This document shows, piece by piece, positions 51,545 through 62,500 of a DNA stretch of 64,000 nt. Source of the DNA: Telmatactis stephensoni (Eukaryota; Cnidaria; Anthozoa; Actiniaria; Isophelliidae); assembly GCA_029948255.1 (NCBI GenBank), contig JALIZF010001918.1, forward strand, positions 124,001 to 188,000, in the 5' to 3' direction. The notes beneath the pieces were generated by a model. That model saw nothing but the letters and a program-made list of their open reading frames with translations, ran no database searches and was not told the origin of the DNA. Within the stretch, counting starts at the first letter, position 1. Each line of letters begins with the position of its first letter. Position numbers and translations under genes: made by a program.

Positions 51545-54500
51545 GTAAGTAATAAGAATAACCATTTAGTCTTGCTAGCATAGATAAAACTATGAAAAAG
51601 GTCAGACCACAGAAAAATGAAAATGTTATTGTTTTCATTTTGATATCTTCCAGTTTCTTTAGGATTTAACTCGTGGATGCACAAAGCATAGCTACTAGAT
51701 ATATTTTATAAAGAGACCATAATACTAAGAGAGCGAAACTCAGTATTGATGTGTATGCATTGTTTGCGTCGACTAACGCTATTTTTAGTAATTGTACCAT
51801 CGCGCGCGCAAGGCTCTCAAATAATAGAATTTGGTTTTGACGTGCGCGCGGACGGGACCATTTGCTTTCGGCATTTGAATTCTATTAGTCTTGCGCGCGC
51901 GATGGCGAAATTACTAAAAATAACCTTAGTCGCCGCGAACATCGCACAGACATCAATACTGAGTTTCGCTCTCTTGGTATTATACTCTCTTCATGTTATA
52001 GTATTATATTTCATTTCAACTAATGTCATTCTTTCGTTCTGCGAATGTTATGAAAGGGTTGGGACGATGTAAGCTTCCATGGATCACCTCAGATCCTCAC
52101 CAAGAACATAGACCACTTAGCCAACAACGGAGTCATCCTCAACAACTACTATGTCTCTCCGATATGTACACCTACCCGAGCTTCTATCATGACCGGAAAA
52201 TATCCCGTACACCTCGGTAAGTCCGTACAAATTATAGAAAAATACAAGTAAATATCCCGTACTATATTCAAGTAAAATCTCCGATATGTACGCCTACCCG
52301 GGCTTCTAACATGACCGGAAAATATCCCGTACACCTCGGTAAGTCCGTACAAATTGTAAGAAAATACAAGGAAATATCCCGTAATATATTCATGAAAAAT
52401 CTCCGTTATATACACCTACCCGGGCTTCTATCATGACCAGAAAACATACCATAAGTGCACCTCGATAAGTTCGCACTTTGCTGGTAAATGCAGCAAAATC
52501 GTGGTATACTTAAATACTCTGCCCGGGATTTTATCCTGAAAAATACCCTCTATACGGTTCGTACACATCTGCACGCGGCCCATAGTTACTGGAAACATCA
52601 CCCGATATGCACAATTTAGTACCCTGTTGATATAGAACTGTATACAGCATGAGATGTATAGAGATCTGTCCCTTAAGAGAGCGTTGTCGATAACTTTTCC
52701 GCCTTAAATTTAGGAATGCAACATTTTGTGATTTATGCCGCACAACCGTATGGATTACCGCTGCACGAGATAACTTTACCGCAGTATCTAAAAACACAGG
52801 GATACCGCACCGCCGGTGTTGGAAAGGTAGGAACTGCTCCAGTCAGTCATAAGCACCAGTGAAGGCAGAAACGAACGAACAAAAGAAAGGATGGACGAGC
52901 CGTGAACGCGAAAGGACGCACAAATGAACAAGCGAACAGAACAGAACGAAGAAATGAATGAGCGAAATAAAAAAATAAAAATGAATAACACATTTCACTA
53001 CGGGGCTGGTAGACTGACTAGCCCAGACTAGGTGGATGGACAGCATATTTAATTTTGGAGTGAAATTTTTTATAGTACTGTATTCTTTTCCCTTGCTAGT
53101 GGCATCTAGGGTTTTTCGCCAAGGAATACACACCTACCTACAGAGGTTTTGACTCATTCTTTGGTTTATGGAGTGCCAAGACGGACTATTGGAATCACTC
53201 ATCTTACGAGAACAACTTCTGGGGGATCGATTTGAGGGACGGCATGGCTGTAAGTATGAACTCTCGCCCCCTGGACACCATTGTAATTGTAAACCGCACC
53301 CCTCTCTTACAGATGATGGTGATGGTGTGTGTGTTTGGGGGGGGGGGGGGGGGGGAGGGGGGGGAGTCCGATAAAGCAGCACGTGTACCTCAGTTGGTTA
53401 GTGCGTAGCTTTCCCATGCGAGAGGTCCCGAGTTCGATCCCCAGTGACCTCACATGCACTTGTTTCCACTTCTTTCCATTCCATGTAGCTTTGATTAGTT
53501 TTAAATACCCTTAAAACGGAGCACTGATGGAGAGAGAGGGTGGGGGGGGGGGGGGGGGGGGGTAAAGAGCGCACCGTCGGCTTCCTGGGAGACCAGCTTA
53601 ATTCTAGCTGAAGGAACTACCGACGCTAAATATAGTGCTTTACCTTTTTTACCGTTTGTTAGGGCGTGGTGACGATCGATAATATTTAAGGGGTTTACGT
53701 TGTTTGGAAAGCTTGATAGGCAATCAAAATATTACCTTTGTATGGCCCCGTTAAATTCTAAGCTCAGTCTCAATCTAACTTACTTTTCATAAGGAATTTT
53801 TCGTTCTTTTTCAGGCCGTCGATACCGAGAATGGTGTTTACGGTACAGAACTGTTCACACTCAAAGCTGATGAAATCATCAAAAACCACAACGCCTCCAA
53901 ACCACTATTTCTTTACGTCTCTCATCAGGCTGTCCACTCCGCAAATGTGAATGACCCATTGCAGACACCACGTGACAAGATTGATGTACGATTACAATGT
54001 AATAGAAATTATAATGATTACGATGATGGCTGACGATTTTATGGAGGAAAATGGCATTGACCATGAAGGGTGGTCTGATAATACCCCACTTTCAATATTT
54101 TGTATGAGTGATAGCGGACAATGGGTTGACGTCGAGGAGAAATGGGGGGAATAAACCAATTATAATAATTACAAAAATAGAGTTAAATTGCTCCGTGTGT
54201 CCGCCCTTGCAACACAGTTATAAAATTACACCGTGTGTTCGCCCTTGTAACAGAGTTAAATTGCACAATATGCCTGCTCTTGCAACAGTTGCGCGCAACA
54301 GTAGCAAAATTAGTATCGAGCTCCACGTTTTCTGCAACGTTGCGCATACTGTTGCAGGGATAAACACACGGTGCTACTGTGTTGCGGGCAATGTCGCAGA
54401 AAAAGCTGCATCGTGTGTCCATCGTGCGGTCTTAAGGACGTAAATTGAGCATTCTGTTTTCCACCAAAAATCTATGATGAATCGAGAATGCTATTCCTCT

Positions 54501-57500
54501 TATCGTCCCTGTTTTATATACTAGGAGTTCAAAGACACCATTGAACACATAGAACGTCGTAAATATGCTGCCATGGTAAAATCTCTGGACCATTCAGTTG
54601 GTAAGATATATAGAGCACTTAAAAAGAAAAAAATGGACAAGGATAGCGTCATTATATTTACAACAGACAATGGTGGGGCACCACATGGATTTAACTGGTG
54701 AGAAAATAACTGATTAAGTTGACTGTAAGATGAAGATCAGCTGAAGATCAGCTCCCTAGATGAATTGTGTTATAAAATAGCTTAGCAAAAGCAAATGTTT
54801 TGATTATTGCTGAAGATGATCTGAGACGAAACACGTTGTATTGGGTTGCTTGTGTACAGATGAGAAGACCATTAATCTTTATATCAAAGCTCTGTTCAAG
54901 AAGCGTGTGTGATTATAGAAATCACGCACGGTTGACGTCACAATCTTACGCGCGCTCTGATTGGTTGAAATATTATTAATTATATACAACAGATTCCATT
55001 TTTCAGTTTGTTTGTACTCATAGATGCAAAGAATAACAGTCACGCTACTCGACTTCGTCTTGTGACGTACTTTTTTGTTTTCGCCACATTTTGACGTCAT
55101 TTGCAAATCTATTAGAGTAAAGACGCACGGAAAAATGGAATCTATTTATATACATATATACTATTTTTGAAATATTTCAACCAATCAGAGCACGCGTAAG
55201 ATTCAACGACGTCATCTATGCGAGTGTACTGAAATAACACACGGTTCTCGACCAATCAGAGCGCGCGTAGTATTCCAATTTTTAAATAATCGTTAAATAA
55301 CTGACTATCCTGAAAGAGCAAAGCTAGGCTACAAAAATAACGTCTAATGCCAGCACCTATTTATGTAATTCAATGCCTAAATAGTAAAAGCAGTCTTAAC
55401 ACACGTCTTTATTGCTAGGAACATGGGTTCTAATTACCCTTTCCGTGGAGGCAAAGACATGATGTGGGAAGGTGGTGTACGAGGCGCAGCGTTCGTTTAC
55501 GGCGACCTCATTGCCAAGAAGAAGCGAGTCAGCTACGACTTGATTGACGCCACTGATTGGACACCCACATTGTTCTACTTGGCCGGCGGGAACCCTGAAC
55601 TTCTCCACCCAAATATGGACGGTAAAAACGTTTGGAAGACGATATCAGAGGGGGAGGAGTCACCGAGAGATGAAGTTCTCCACGGACTTGACCCCTGGTG
55701 TGTATTAGAAAATACGACTTCTAGCAGGCCTAGAGGTTTTGGTTCAATTGTACAAATGATATTTAAACCTGTAACGATATTTTAAATGATCTGCCCTTTC
55801 TCTTTCAATATCTCGCGCTTTTAAAACTCAATTTGAACAAAAAGACCATGGTAAAAATGAATGACCTTATATTACGTCGGGAACTCGTGATAGTCAACTT
55901 TAAGAGTTACTAATAGACTTGGGGTCGAAGGTGCGATCTCAACCCCCTGTCTCCATCAGTGCTTCGTTTTACGGTATTTAAAGCTAAATAAAGCTTCATG
56001 AATTAGAGAGAAGCCAAACCAAGAGAACGTGGTCACTTGGCATCAACTGGGAACCTCTCGCTTAAAAGGCCGCGCACCAATAAACTAAGGCATCACAACA
56101 AGTTAAGAGGCCGATACAAAGCATATATTTTGGGTGATTGTTATCAAGAGACCATCATACTAAGAGAGCGAAGCTCGGTATTGATGTCTGTGCGATGGTC
56201 GTGGCGACTAAGGCTATTTTTAGTAACTTCGCAATCGCGCGCGCAAGCTAAGGCTCTCAAACAGTAGAATTTGATTTTTGACGTGCGCGCGGACGGGACC
56301 GTTTACTTTCGGCATTCTATTGTTTAAGAACCTTGCGCGCGCGATGGCGAAATTACTAAAAATAGCCTTAGTCGCCTTGAACATCGCACAGACATCAATA
56401 CAGACTTTCGCTCTCTTAGATTATGGTTTCTTGTTATATATTTTTAGGCGTAACTTTAGCGCGCTCCGTAAAGGTCGCTATAAACTGGTAGTAGGAATGG
56501 ATGATACGTATCCAGACGACAAGTGGCATCCAAGATACAAAGGTAAAGACCTGGACAAGATGGAGCAGCCTGAACTGTTACCCCATGCTGTCATTGAGTG
56601 TGGGCAACCACCAAGCAACTGTACTAAATGTGACAGTCGGAAAGGAACGGCCTGTTTGTTTGATATGGAAAGAGGTTAGACAATCAAATGTCTTTTTATT
56701 TATCCTTTTTTATCCGAGGTACAGAATTTGAAGCGTGCAGGGATTCATTCATTTAATCATCCATCCAGCAATTCATTCATTCGTTGGTTGATTGGTTGCA
56801 ATTGGTTGGTTCGTGCCTTCGTTCGTTGGTTCTTTTGTTCGTTTGTTCGTTCGTTCGTTCTTTGGTTGGTTGGTTAGGTCGTGCGTGCGTGCGTGCGTGG
56901 CAGGATTCATTCACTTAGTCATCCATTCAGCAATTCATTCATTCGTTGGTTAATTGGTTGCAAATGGTTGGTTCGTGCCTTCGTTCGTTGGTTCGTTTGT
57001 TCGTGCGTTCGTTCGTTCTTTGGTTGGTTAGTTCGTGCGTGCTTCGTTCGTTGGTTGGTTCGTTAGTTCGTGCGTGCGTGCGTTCGTTCGTTGGTTCGTT
57101 AGTGCGTGCGTGCGTTCTTTCATTCACTTATTCATTCTCACTACCGAAAAGGTCGGTTATGAATAAACTAACTTCCTTATCATTTCTTATAGATCCCTGT
57201 GAATATCATGACTTGTCCAAAGAACTCCCTGAGGTAGTTGCTAGTCTCCAAAAACGCCTGGATGAATTTCGTAATTCATCTCGTCCCGTCTGGTATCCAC
57301 CAGTGGACACAAATGCCAACCCATCAAAATTTGGCGGGTACTGGGGACCATGGAAAAAACTCAAAGACAATAGTAGTTTAATTAGTGCTTGGAATTCACT
57401 CAGCACCCTACTGGCTGTCGACCTGATTGGTCGGGAAAACGACGAAGTCGACCCTTATATCATGATTGATGATGATTTTAAAAGTCAAAATGGCGATCTT

Positions 57501-57629
57501 CTGCCCGTGCCAACGGACTCGGAGTGGGAGGCTTCGTGGAAGCCACAGAAACCTACTACAATTTATAGCACTAAAAAACCAGTTAATGTAACGGAGAGAT
57601 TCTATTATAGACTGCTTGATGCCAAGTGA
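51415..57629 (+). CDS. Arylsulfatase B/I/J-like sulfatase, copy B (5' exon missing)
   Basis: This is the tandem paralogue of copy A with the same predicted chemistry. Exons: 51415-51544, 52057-52216, 52714-52826, 53100-53249, 53815-53985, 54525-54697, 55419-55697, 56448-56674, 57193-57629 (TGA). Exons two to seven of this list have exactly the same lengths as in A, and all boundaries share phase. The first listed exon starts in phase 2, so a short upstream exon with the ATG is needed, as in A. I found no convincing candidate between 48808 and 51414. The active-site motif is CTPTR rather than [28 protein letters not shown] and DWTPT are intact. The hydrophobic segment LVIASVLVILC is followed by a basic run KRSKRRKK just before the sulfatase fold. 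The C-terminus ends TERFYYRLLDAK. A defective 5' end is possible but the body shows no stops or frameshifts. Confidence 0.9.
51719..51983. mobile_element. Foldback MITE, ATAATACTAAGAGAGCG ends, copy 1
   Basis: ATACTAAGAGAGCGAAACTC and its inverse near GAGTTTCGCTCTCTTGGTAT form the ends. The inside contains ATCGCGCGCGCAAGGCTCTC and its inverse. It ends 74 bases before the active-site exon of sulfatase B. Confidence 0.85.
52156..52485 (+). repeat. Tandem triplication covering the active-site exon end
   Basis: Three units start at 52156, 52278 and 52400, a 122-base period. Unit 1 is the real end of exon 52057-52216, from the CTPTR codons through the donor GGTAAGTCC and into the intron. Unit 2 still reads as ICTPTRASNMTGKYPVHL with an intact donor. 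Unit 3 is decayed: the Cys codon is lost and the donor has become GATAAG. Units 2 and 3 lie wholly inside the intron. Confidence 0.85.
53338..53367 (+). repeat. G-rich tract
   Basis: A near-pure run of G with a single A break lies in the sulfatase B intron. A second G run is at 53541-53562. They flank the tRNA-like segment. Confidence 0.85.
53382..53452 (+). mobile_element. tRNA-derived SINE-like segment
   Basis: An A-box-like TACCTCAGTTGGTTAGTGCG is followed by a B-box GAGTTCGATCC at normal tRNA spacing. The T arm is well formed and a five-pair anticodon-like stem can be drawn, with a six-base loop. The acceptor stem does not pair, so this is not a working tRNA. It lies in the intron after sulfatase B exon 53100-53249. 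Confidence 0.55.
54905..55275. mobile_element. Foldback MITE, CCAATCAGAGCGCGCG family, copy 3
   Basis: The left arm has CTTACGCGCGCTCTGATTGG. The right arm has CAACCAATCAGAGCACGCGT, CGACGTCATC and a final CGACCAATCAGAGCGCGCGT. The middle repeats the CGCACGGAAAAATGGAATC stem seen at 51186-51400. It lies in a sulfatase B intron. Confidence 0.8.
56155..56421. mobile_element. Foldback MITE, same family as 51719, copy 2
   Basis: This has the same length and order of motifs as 51719-51983 (TACTAAGAGAGCGAAGCTC, GACGTGCGCGCGGACGGGAC, GCGCGCGCGATGGCG). It ends 27 bases before exon 56448-56674 of sulfatase B. Two related copies in one gene suggest local transposition. Confidence 0.85.
56741..57066. 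repeat. GTTG/GTTC repeats in two 162-base units
   Basis: Units begin GGATTCATTCA at 56741 and 56903 and share ATTCATTCATTCGTTGGTT then long GTTCGTTCGTTGG-type tracts. They fill the last intron of sulfatase B. The open frame through them is low complexity. Confidence 0.85.
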
Positions 57630-57730
57630 ATCTTAAGTCGAATCCCTTATACCAGATCGAAAGGAACAAAGAAACTGTTCGTTTTTAAGAAGTGACCCTA
57701 TAAATCATGGCTTTAAAAGTTCCTCACATT

Positions 57731-58030
57731 GCGCATATTACGAACTAAAGATGTTTGTATTACGGAGGTGTTCGTATTACGGAGGTGTTCCTACTATAGA
57801 TGTCCCTTTATATAATGGTGGTTTCTCATTAAAGGTCATAGTGCCCATATTACGAACTGAAGGTGTTCGTATTACGGAGGTGTTCTTATTATAGATGTGT
57901 CCCTTTATATAATGGTGGTTTCCCATTAAAGGTCATAGTGCCCATATTACGAACTTGAGGTGTTCGTATTACGGAGGTGTTCCTATTATAGATATTTCGT
58001 ATTACAACTCTTCGTATTATCAAAACGGTC
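57731..58030. repeat. Minisatellite downstream of sulfatase B
   Basis: Three units of about 100-110 bases start near 57731, 57843 and 57941. Each contains CATATTACGAACT, GTATTACGGAGGTGTTC and TATATAATGGTGGTTTC. The array begins about 100 bases after the stop codon and may lie in the 3' untranslated region. Confidence 0.85.
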
Positions 58031-58417
58031 GTATTAAAGAGATGAAGGCAATACAGTTGGTCTTCGTTTTATAGTTAAAAGCAAATAGTAAAACATAATA
58101 TACATTTATGAAAATGTACCGTGCTTGGGTTTGTGCAGGCCTCCATCGAAGGCTTATCTTTCTGGCGAGAAAAAGACTGGGGAGGATAGTGAATGAATGG
58201 CTTTAACACATTTCCAGCCCTAGTCCTCTCTAAATTCACTTTGTTACCATAGAGATCGTAAAATACTCAAAGAAAGTTCTAACCTTAATATGTAGCTTGA
58301 ATCTTCATTTGTGCTGATTTATTGACTTTGTATGACTCTCGTTCGGCTTTGAAATGAAGTCCACGCAGTTCCTTTAAGAACGTAAAAATAATTAGAGATA
58401 TTAAAGAAGTATATAGA

Positions 58418-58690
58418 TTAAAGGAAGGAAGGGAGGAAGCAACGAAGGAAGCAAGCAAGAAAGCAAGCAAGCAAGAAAGCAAGGAAGGAAAATGAAAGAA
58501 GAAATGAAGCAAAAAGAAAAGAGAAAAAGAAAGAAGGGAAGTGAGAAACATGGGAAGGGCGAAATAAAGAAGGAGAGGGAAAGGAAGAACGGATGGAAGA
58601 AAGGAAGGATGGGAGGAAGAGAAAGGAAGCAAGGAAACAAGGAGGGAGGGAGGGAAGGGAGGAAGGGAGGAAGGAAGGACGGAATGAAGA
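58418..58690 (+). repeat. Purine-rich GGAA/GCAA tract
   Basis: About 270 bases are mostly A and G with AAGGAAGG and AAGCAAGC units. It resembles, on a smaller scale, the array in the kinesin intron. The open frames are artefacts. Confidence 0.85.
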
Positions 58691-59387
58691 TAGGAAACAG
58701 GATTGGAAATTATGTTTATTATTAGTTTATCAAACGACAAGAATAAATTCACGTTAAAGGTTTTCACAGATGATCATGACACTTTAAAATGGATGAGACC
58801 TTTCCTTTTGTACTCAAACCAGATAGATGAATTAAAGAATAATAAGCCTCTCCAGGAATTACATGTCTGGGTTTCTTGTGTAGATCTAGAGCAGCAAAAT
58901 ATTTCGCGGATCATCTATGGTTGATTAGCAGAACAATTTATTGAGAGACGTGCTATGTACGAGCTATGTACCTATGGAAGGGAACAGGTGTTTCTCATTT
59001 CCTTAGTCATCTTTTATATTCGAACATTCCGTAGAGTTATACCGAGTAACTCCTCTAAACTGAATAAACAACATTTGAGTTAAATTTCACAAAAATGCAC
59101 TAAAATACAGATTGATTTGAAGTTCATATTCAACCCAATCGGCCCGGGACGAAGCTACAATTGTAGGAACGGAGAATGAACATATAAAAACATATATACT
59201 AAATTAAAACTGAATGTAGCTCCTGTGATATTTTTGACTCAGTTACATTGAAGAATCATATAAAATGCGCAAGCAAGCATTTCAGGCATTTCGTTCACAC
59301 AAAAATGCACGTCAGTCAATAGCCCCTTTGTACTCCACTTTTAATAACTTGGTGTTCGGAATGAGACGCGTGCACTGTAGCCAGCAC

Positions 59388-59593
59388 TAAGCGGGTGTTT
59401 ACATGGCACTAAGATCATTCTAGCTGGCGAATCATCCTACCTGCTATACATTTATTGCATTCTGTTTAGTAGGATGATCCTAGTACCCGAAGTGAAGACA
59501 CAAATTTCCTTGTAAACAGAATGCAGTAAATGTATAGCAGGTAGGATGATTCACCAACTAGGATGATCCTAGTGTCATGTAAACACCCCCTTA
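59388..59593. mobile_element. Foldback MITE, TAAGNGGGTGTTTACATG ends
   Basis: The ends TAAGCGGGTGTTTACATGGC and the inverse of GACACTAGGATCAT... through CCCCCTTA match closely over about 85 bases. TA lies at both ends, consistent with a TA target duplication. The middle is a short unpaired spacer. Confidence 0.85.
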
Positions 59594-62500
59594 CAAAGAA
59601 ATTTGGAAATATTTTCAAAAGATGTTATTTGGATGAGATGCATGCATCTCATAAGTGTTGAGGTAGAACTGGGCCTTGAGATATTGTAAAGCGACTAAGC
59701 AATCATTTTATGCTGGAATGAAAGAAAAGCGACGATCAGCAGACCACCTGTTACTGAGTTTAGACGGACAAACTATATAAATTATTGCTCTGAAGTTTTC
59801 AATTTTATCTTCTGAAAAAGTTGACAAGAACTTCGATTATTGGTGCCAATAGATGCTTCAAAAAGTTTTCAAATAACAGAGAATTTTATTTTGAAAGAAC
59901 CTGAAAAAAAAAAGACTTTTTTGAACTCTTCACTGAGGATACGTTTTAGATAACAGTTTTAATTCTAACTATTTTTCTATATTGAATTTAGATGCTGATT
60001 TTTTTAAGACCTGAAAGATACGGCCGAATTCAACAATTCCTTAGACTAAAGAATTTGTCAAAAATTGTTCACTATATCACACTGGCTAGATAAGTTCTTT
60101 CTGGTAAATCTATTCTTTCTTTTGATTCGATTCAATTTGATTTGTTTTTCACTTGGGGAAACTTAGCTATTGAACGACTCATTTTAAAATGTGTATTAGT
60201 CTCGGGCAAATCCTCAAGTTCATTGCGTTGCTAGGTGACACTTTGGATTCCCGCTGGCTGCGGCGTGCTTCTCTTAAAAGGTGCCACATTCAAACATTCG
60301 CGTGGCTTTCTACTGAAGACTTAAATTCCGTGATCTATTCAATGTTCAAAGTTACACTTTGAAAGGGTTAAGAACCACGAATTAGACACCAAAGCGTGGC
60401 GGCGCCCGTCTCTTTTGTTTGTATGAACAATAACATTGAAGGAAAATGCTTTGGGCTTAGTTCATATGAGTAGCTAAAGAAAATCCAACAAGTGGATAAT
60501 GTAACATTTTAGTCTTATTCTCATTCTGTAGTTCATTTCAGCAGAAAACCATCTTTAAGAACATCGTCGGCAAAAAATGCTTTCTCAAAGTTCAGCTTTA
60601 CATAAGTTGAATTAGTGTTTTTGATTGTTCCATTGAGTTGCATATCAGATACGTCTTATTGCTTGGCACAAAATATGCTTTCTTAATTGCTGTCATATTC
60701 GAGATTTGCCGCGGTCTGCCGGATTGAACGTTTCCTTTATTTATTTTTATTATTATTATTATTACTTTTGCATAACATATTCAATACAGCATTTTTCAAA
60801 AAAGGTTTGGTCTTTATGAAAATTTTAGGCCTCTAAATCGTACGGGGCAACTTCTATGAAAACAATCTTCTTCTTCTTGACAAAGTCGCTTTTCTTGTTC
60901 TCATTGAATTGGTTTTTGTTAATCTCGGGAAAAAGAAGTTCTTTGATATCTACTAAGCCTGTTTTCTTTTTGTTGTTAATTTTTGTTTTAACACTTAGTC
61001 TTAGAGCTCTTGTTTTTGTATTTCTTGCTCCAGTGCGTTTTGTTCTTAATTGTGAGCCTTGTTCATTTTGCTCTTCTTGTTTCATACTTGTACTTGTTCT
61101 TCTCTGATTTTTGTCACTCTTATTGGCATTATTCTTTCTTCTCTTTCTCAAAATTATTGTTTTTGTTCTTCTTCTTCGTTTTCTCTTCTAACTCTTAATT
61201 TTATCGTCTTCGTCTTGTTCTTCTTCTTGTTCAGTGTTTCTCGACTTCACTTCTCACTGTTGCTAGTTCTTCTTGTTTTTGTTCAGTGTTCTTCGACTCC
61301 CTTCTCACTCCCAGTTATTCTACAGTTCTTCTTCTCTTTTTTCTTGTTCTTTAGTCTTGTTTCTTCATCATAATCTTGTCTGCTAAGCAAAGGTATTTTC
61401 CTTTTGGTCCCCTAATGTGCAATAATTGCTCGACTGAATTCCAACAGCGAAACAATTTCAACTTGTGAAGCAAAACACTGTTTTAGTTAATCAGTGAAAC
61501 AATGGCAAAGTTTTTGTTTTTGATAGTTTGAAAGGTTTGTTTTTAAGCCTTGAAAAATGAACTTAGTCGGTTGCTAGTGAAGTTGAATAAAGAGAACAAT
61601 GCTCAGCTAAACTGAAACATGAATATATGAATGAAGTTGACAATGCTCTTTTTGTGTATGGCAATAGTTGGTAACGATCGCGCTGGTGTTTTTGATTTTT
61701 ATTATCATTTCTTCGGTTTAATTATTTTTCTCTCAAGCTGAACTATGAAGATGATGCACAGCTTAGGAAATTCACATGCGAACCTAATTGCAAGAAGAAG
61801 AAAAAAGAAACCAAACTTCGCACGGTTTTAAAATGCAGTGGAAGTGAAAACCTGATTGAGATTGAACAGTTCATGAAGTTCACTTTACTTTTTCTTTTTC
61901 TTTTTTCCTTTTCCCTTTTTTTTCAAACGTTGACAAGAAAAGAAAAATGAAAATTAATACAATTTGAGAAACCAAAAAAATCTTTGTTTACATTCTCATT
62001 CATTATATTAGATCCGGTTGCACAATTGTTAACAGCTATCTTTCTTTTTTTTTTTTTTTTTGTATTTAGTGGTTTGGCATTCATTTTCATACTCTTGATG
62101 ACTAATTTTTCTATATATTTTTCTTTTTTTTCATTTGTATTTTATTATTTTTACTTTCATATATATTTTAATTTTTTGGTTTATTTACGGTTTTATCTCT
62201 CACACTCCCCTCTTGACTTCACGATCCATTCATCTCGACTTTTCCTTTCTTTTTGATTGATTTTTTTCTGTATTACTTTAGCGTAATTTATTTTTATCCA
62301 AGTTTATACTTTTCAATTTGAGCGCACGATTAAAGTCACTTGTTATAATGTAAAGTGGCTTCTTCAAAATGAATTCCTATTTGATCAATCATCATTCGCG
62401 CTATTACCACAATTCAACATGACCTTTAGAGGCGATAATTGCCTCAATTGGCGACTCTTCAATTCGTTTCTAGTTCGCATTTTGAGGTCTAGGCTCTCCC

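Noticed and set aside
53382..53452. Functional tRNA gene
   Set aside because: A and B boxes are present but the acceptor stem does not pair, and the anticodon loop has six bases in the best folding.
57731..58030. CRISPR-like regular repeats
   Set aside because: The units are directly adjacent minisatellite copies without unique spacers, in a eukaryotic genome.
58703..58924. 73-codon frame with KVFTDDHDTLKWM, slightly like a retroelement RNase H motif
   Set aside because: The likeness is a few residues only, with no other retroelement domains nearby.
60825..61151. 108-codon Lys/Asn-rich open frame on the minus strand
   Set aside because: The DNA is a low-complexity pyrimidine-rich stretch on the plus strand; the composition explains the open frame. 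A terminal exon cannot be excluded but nothing supports it.
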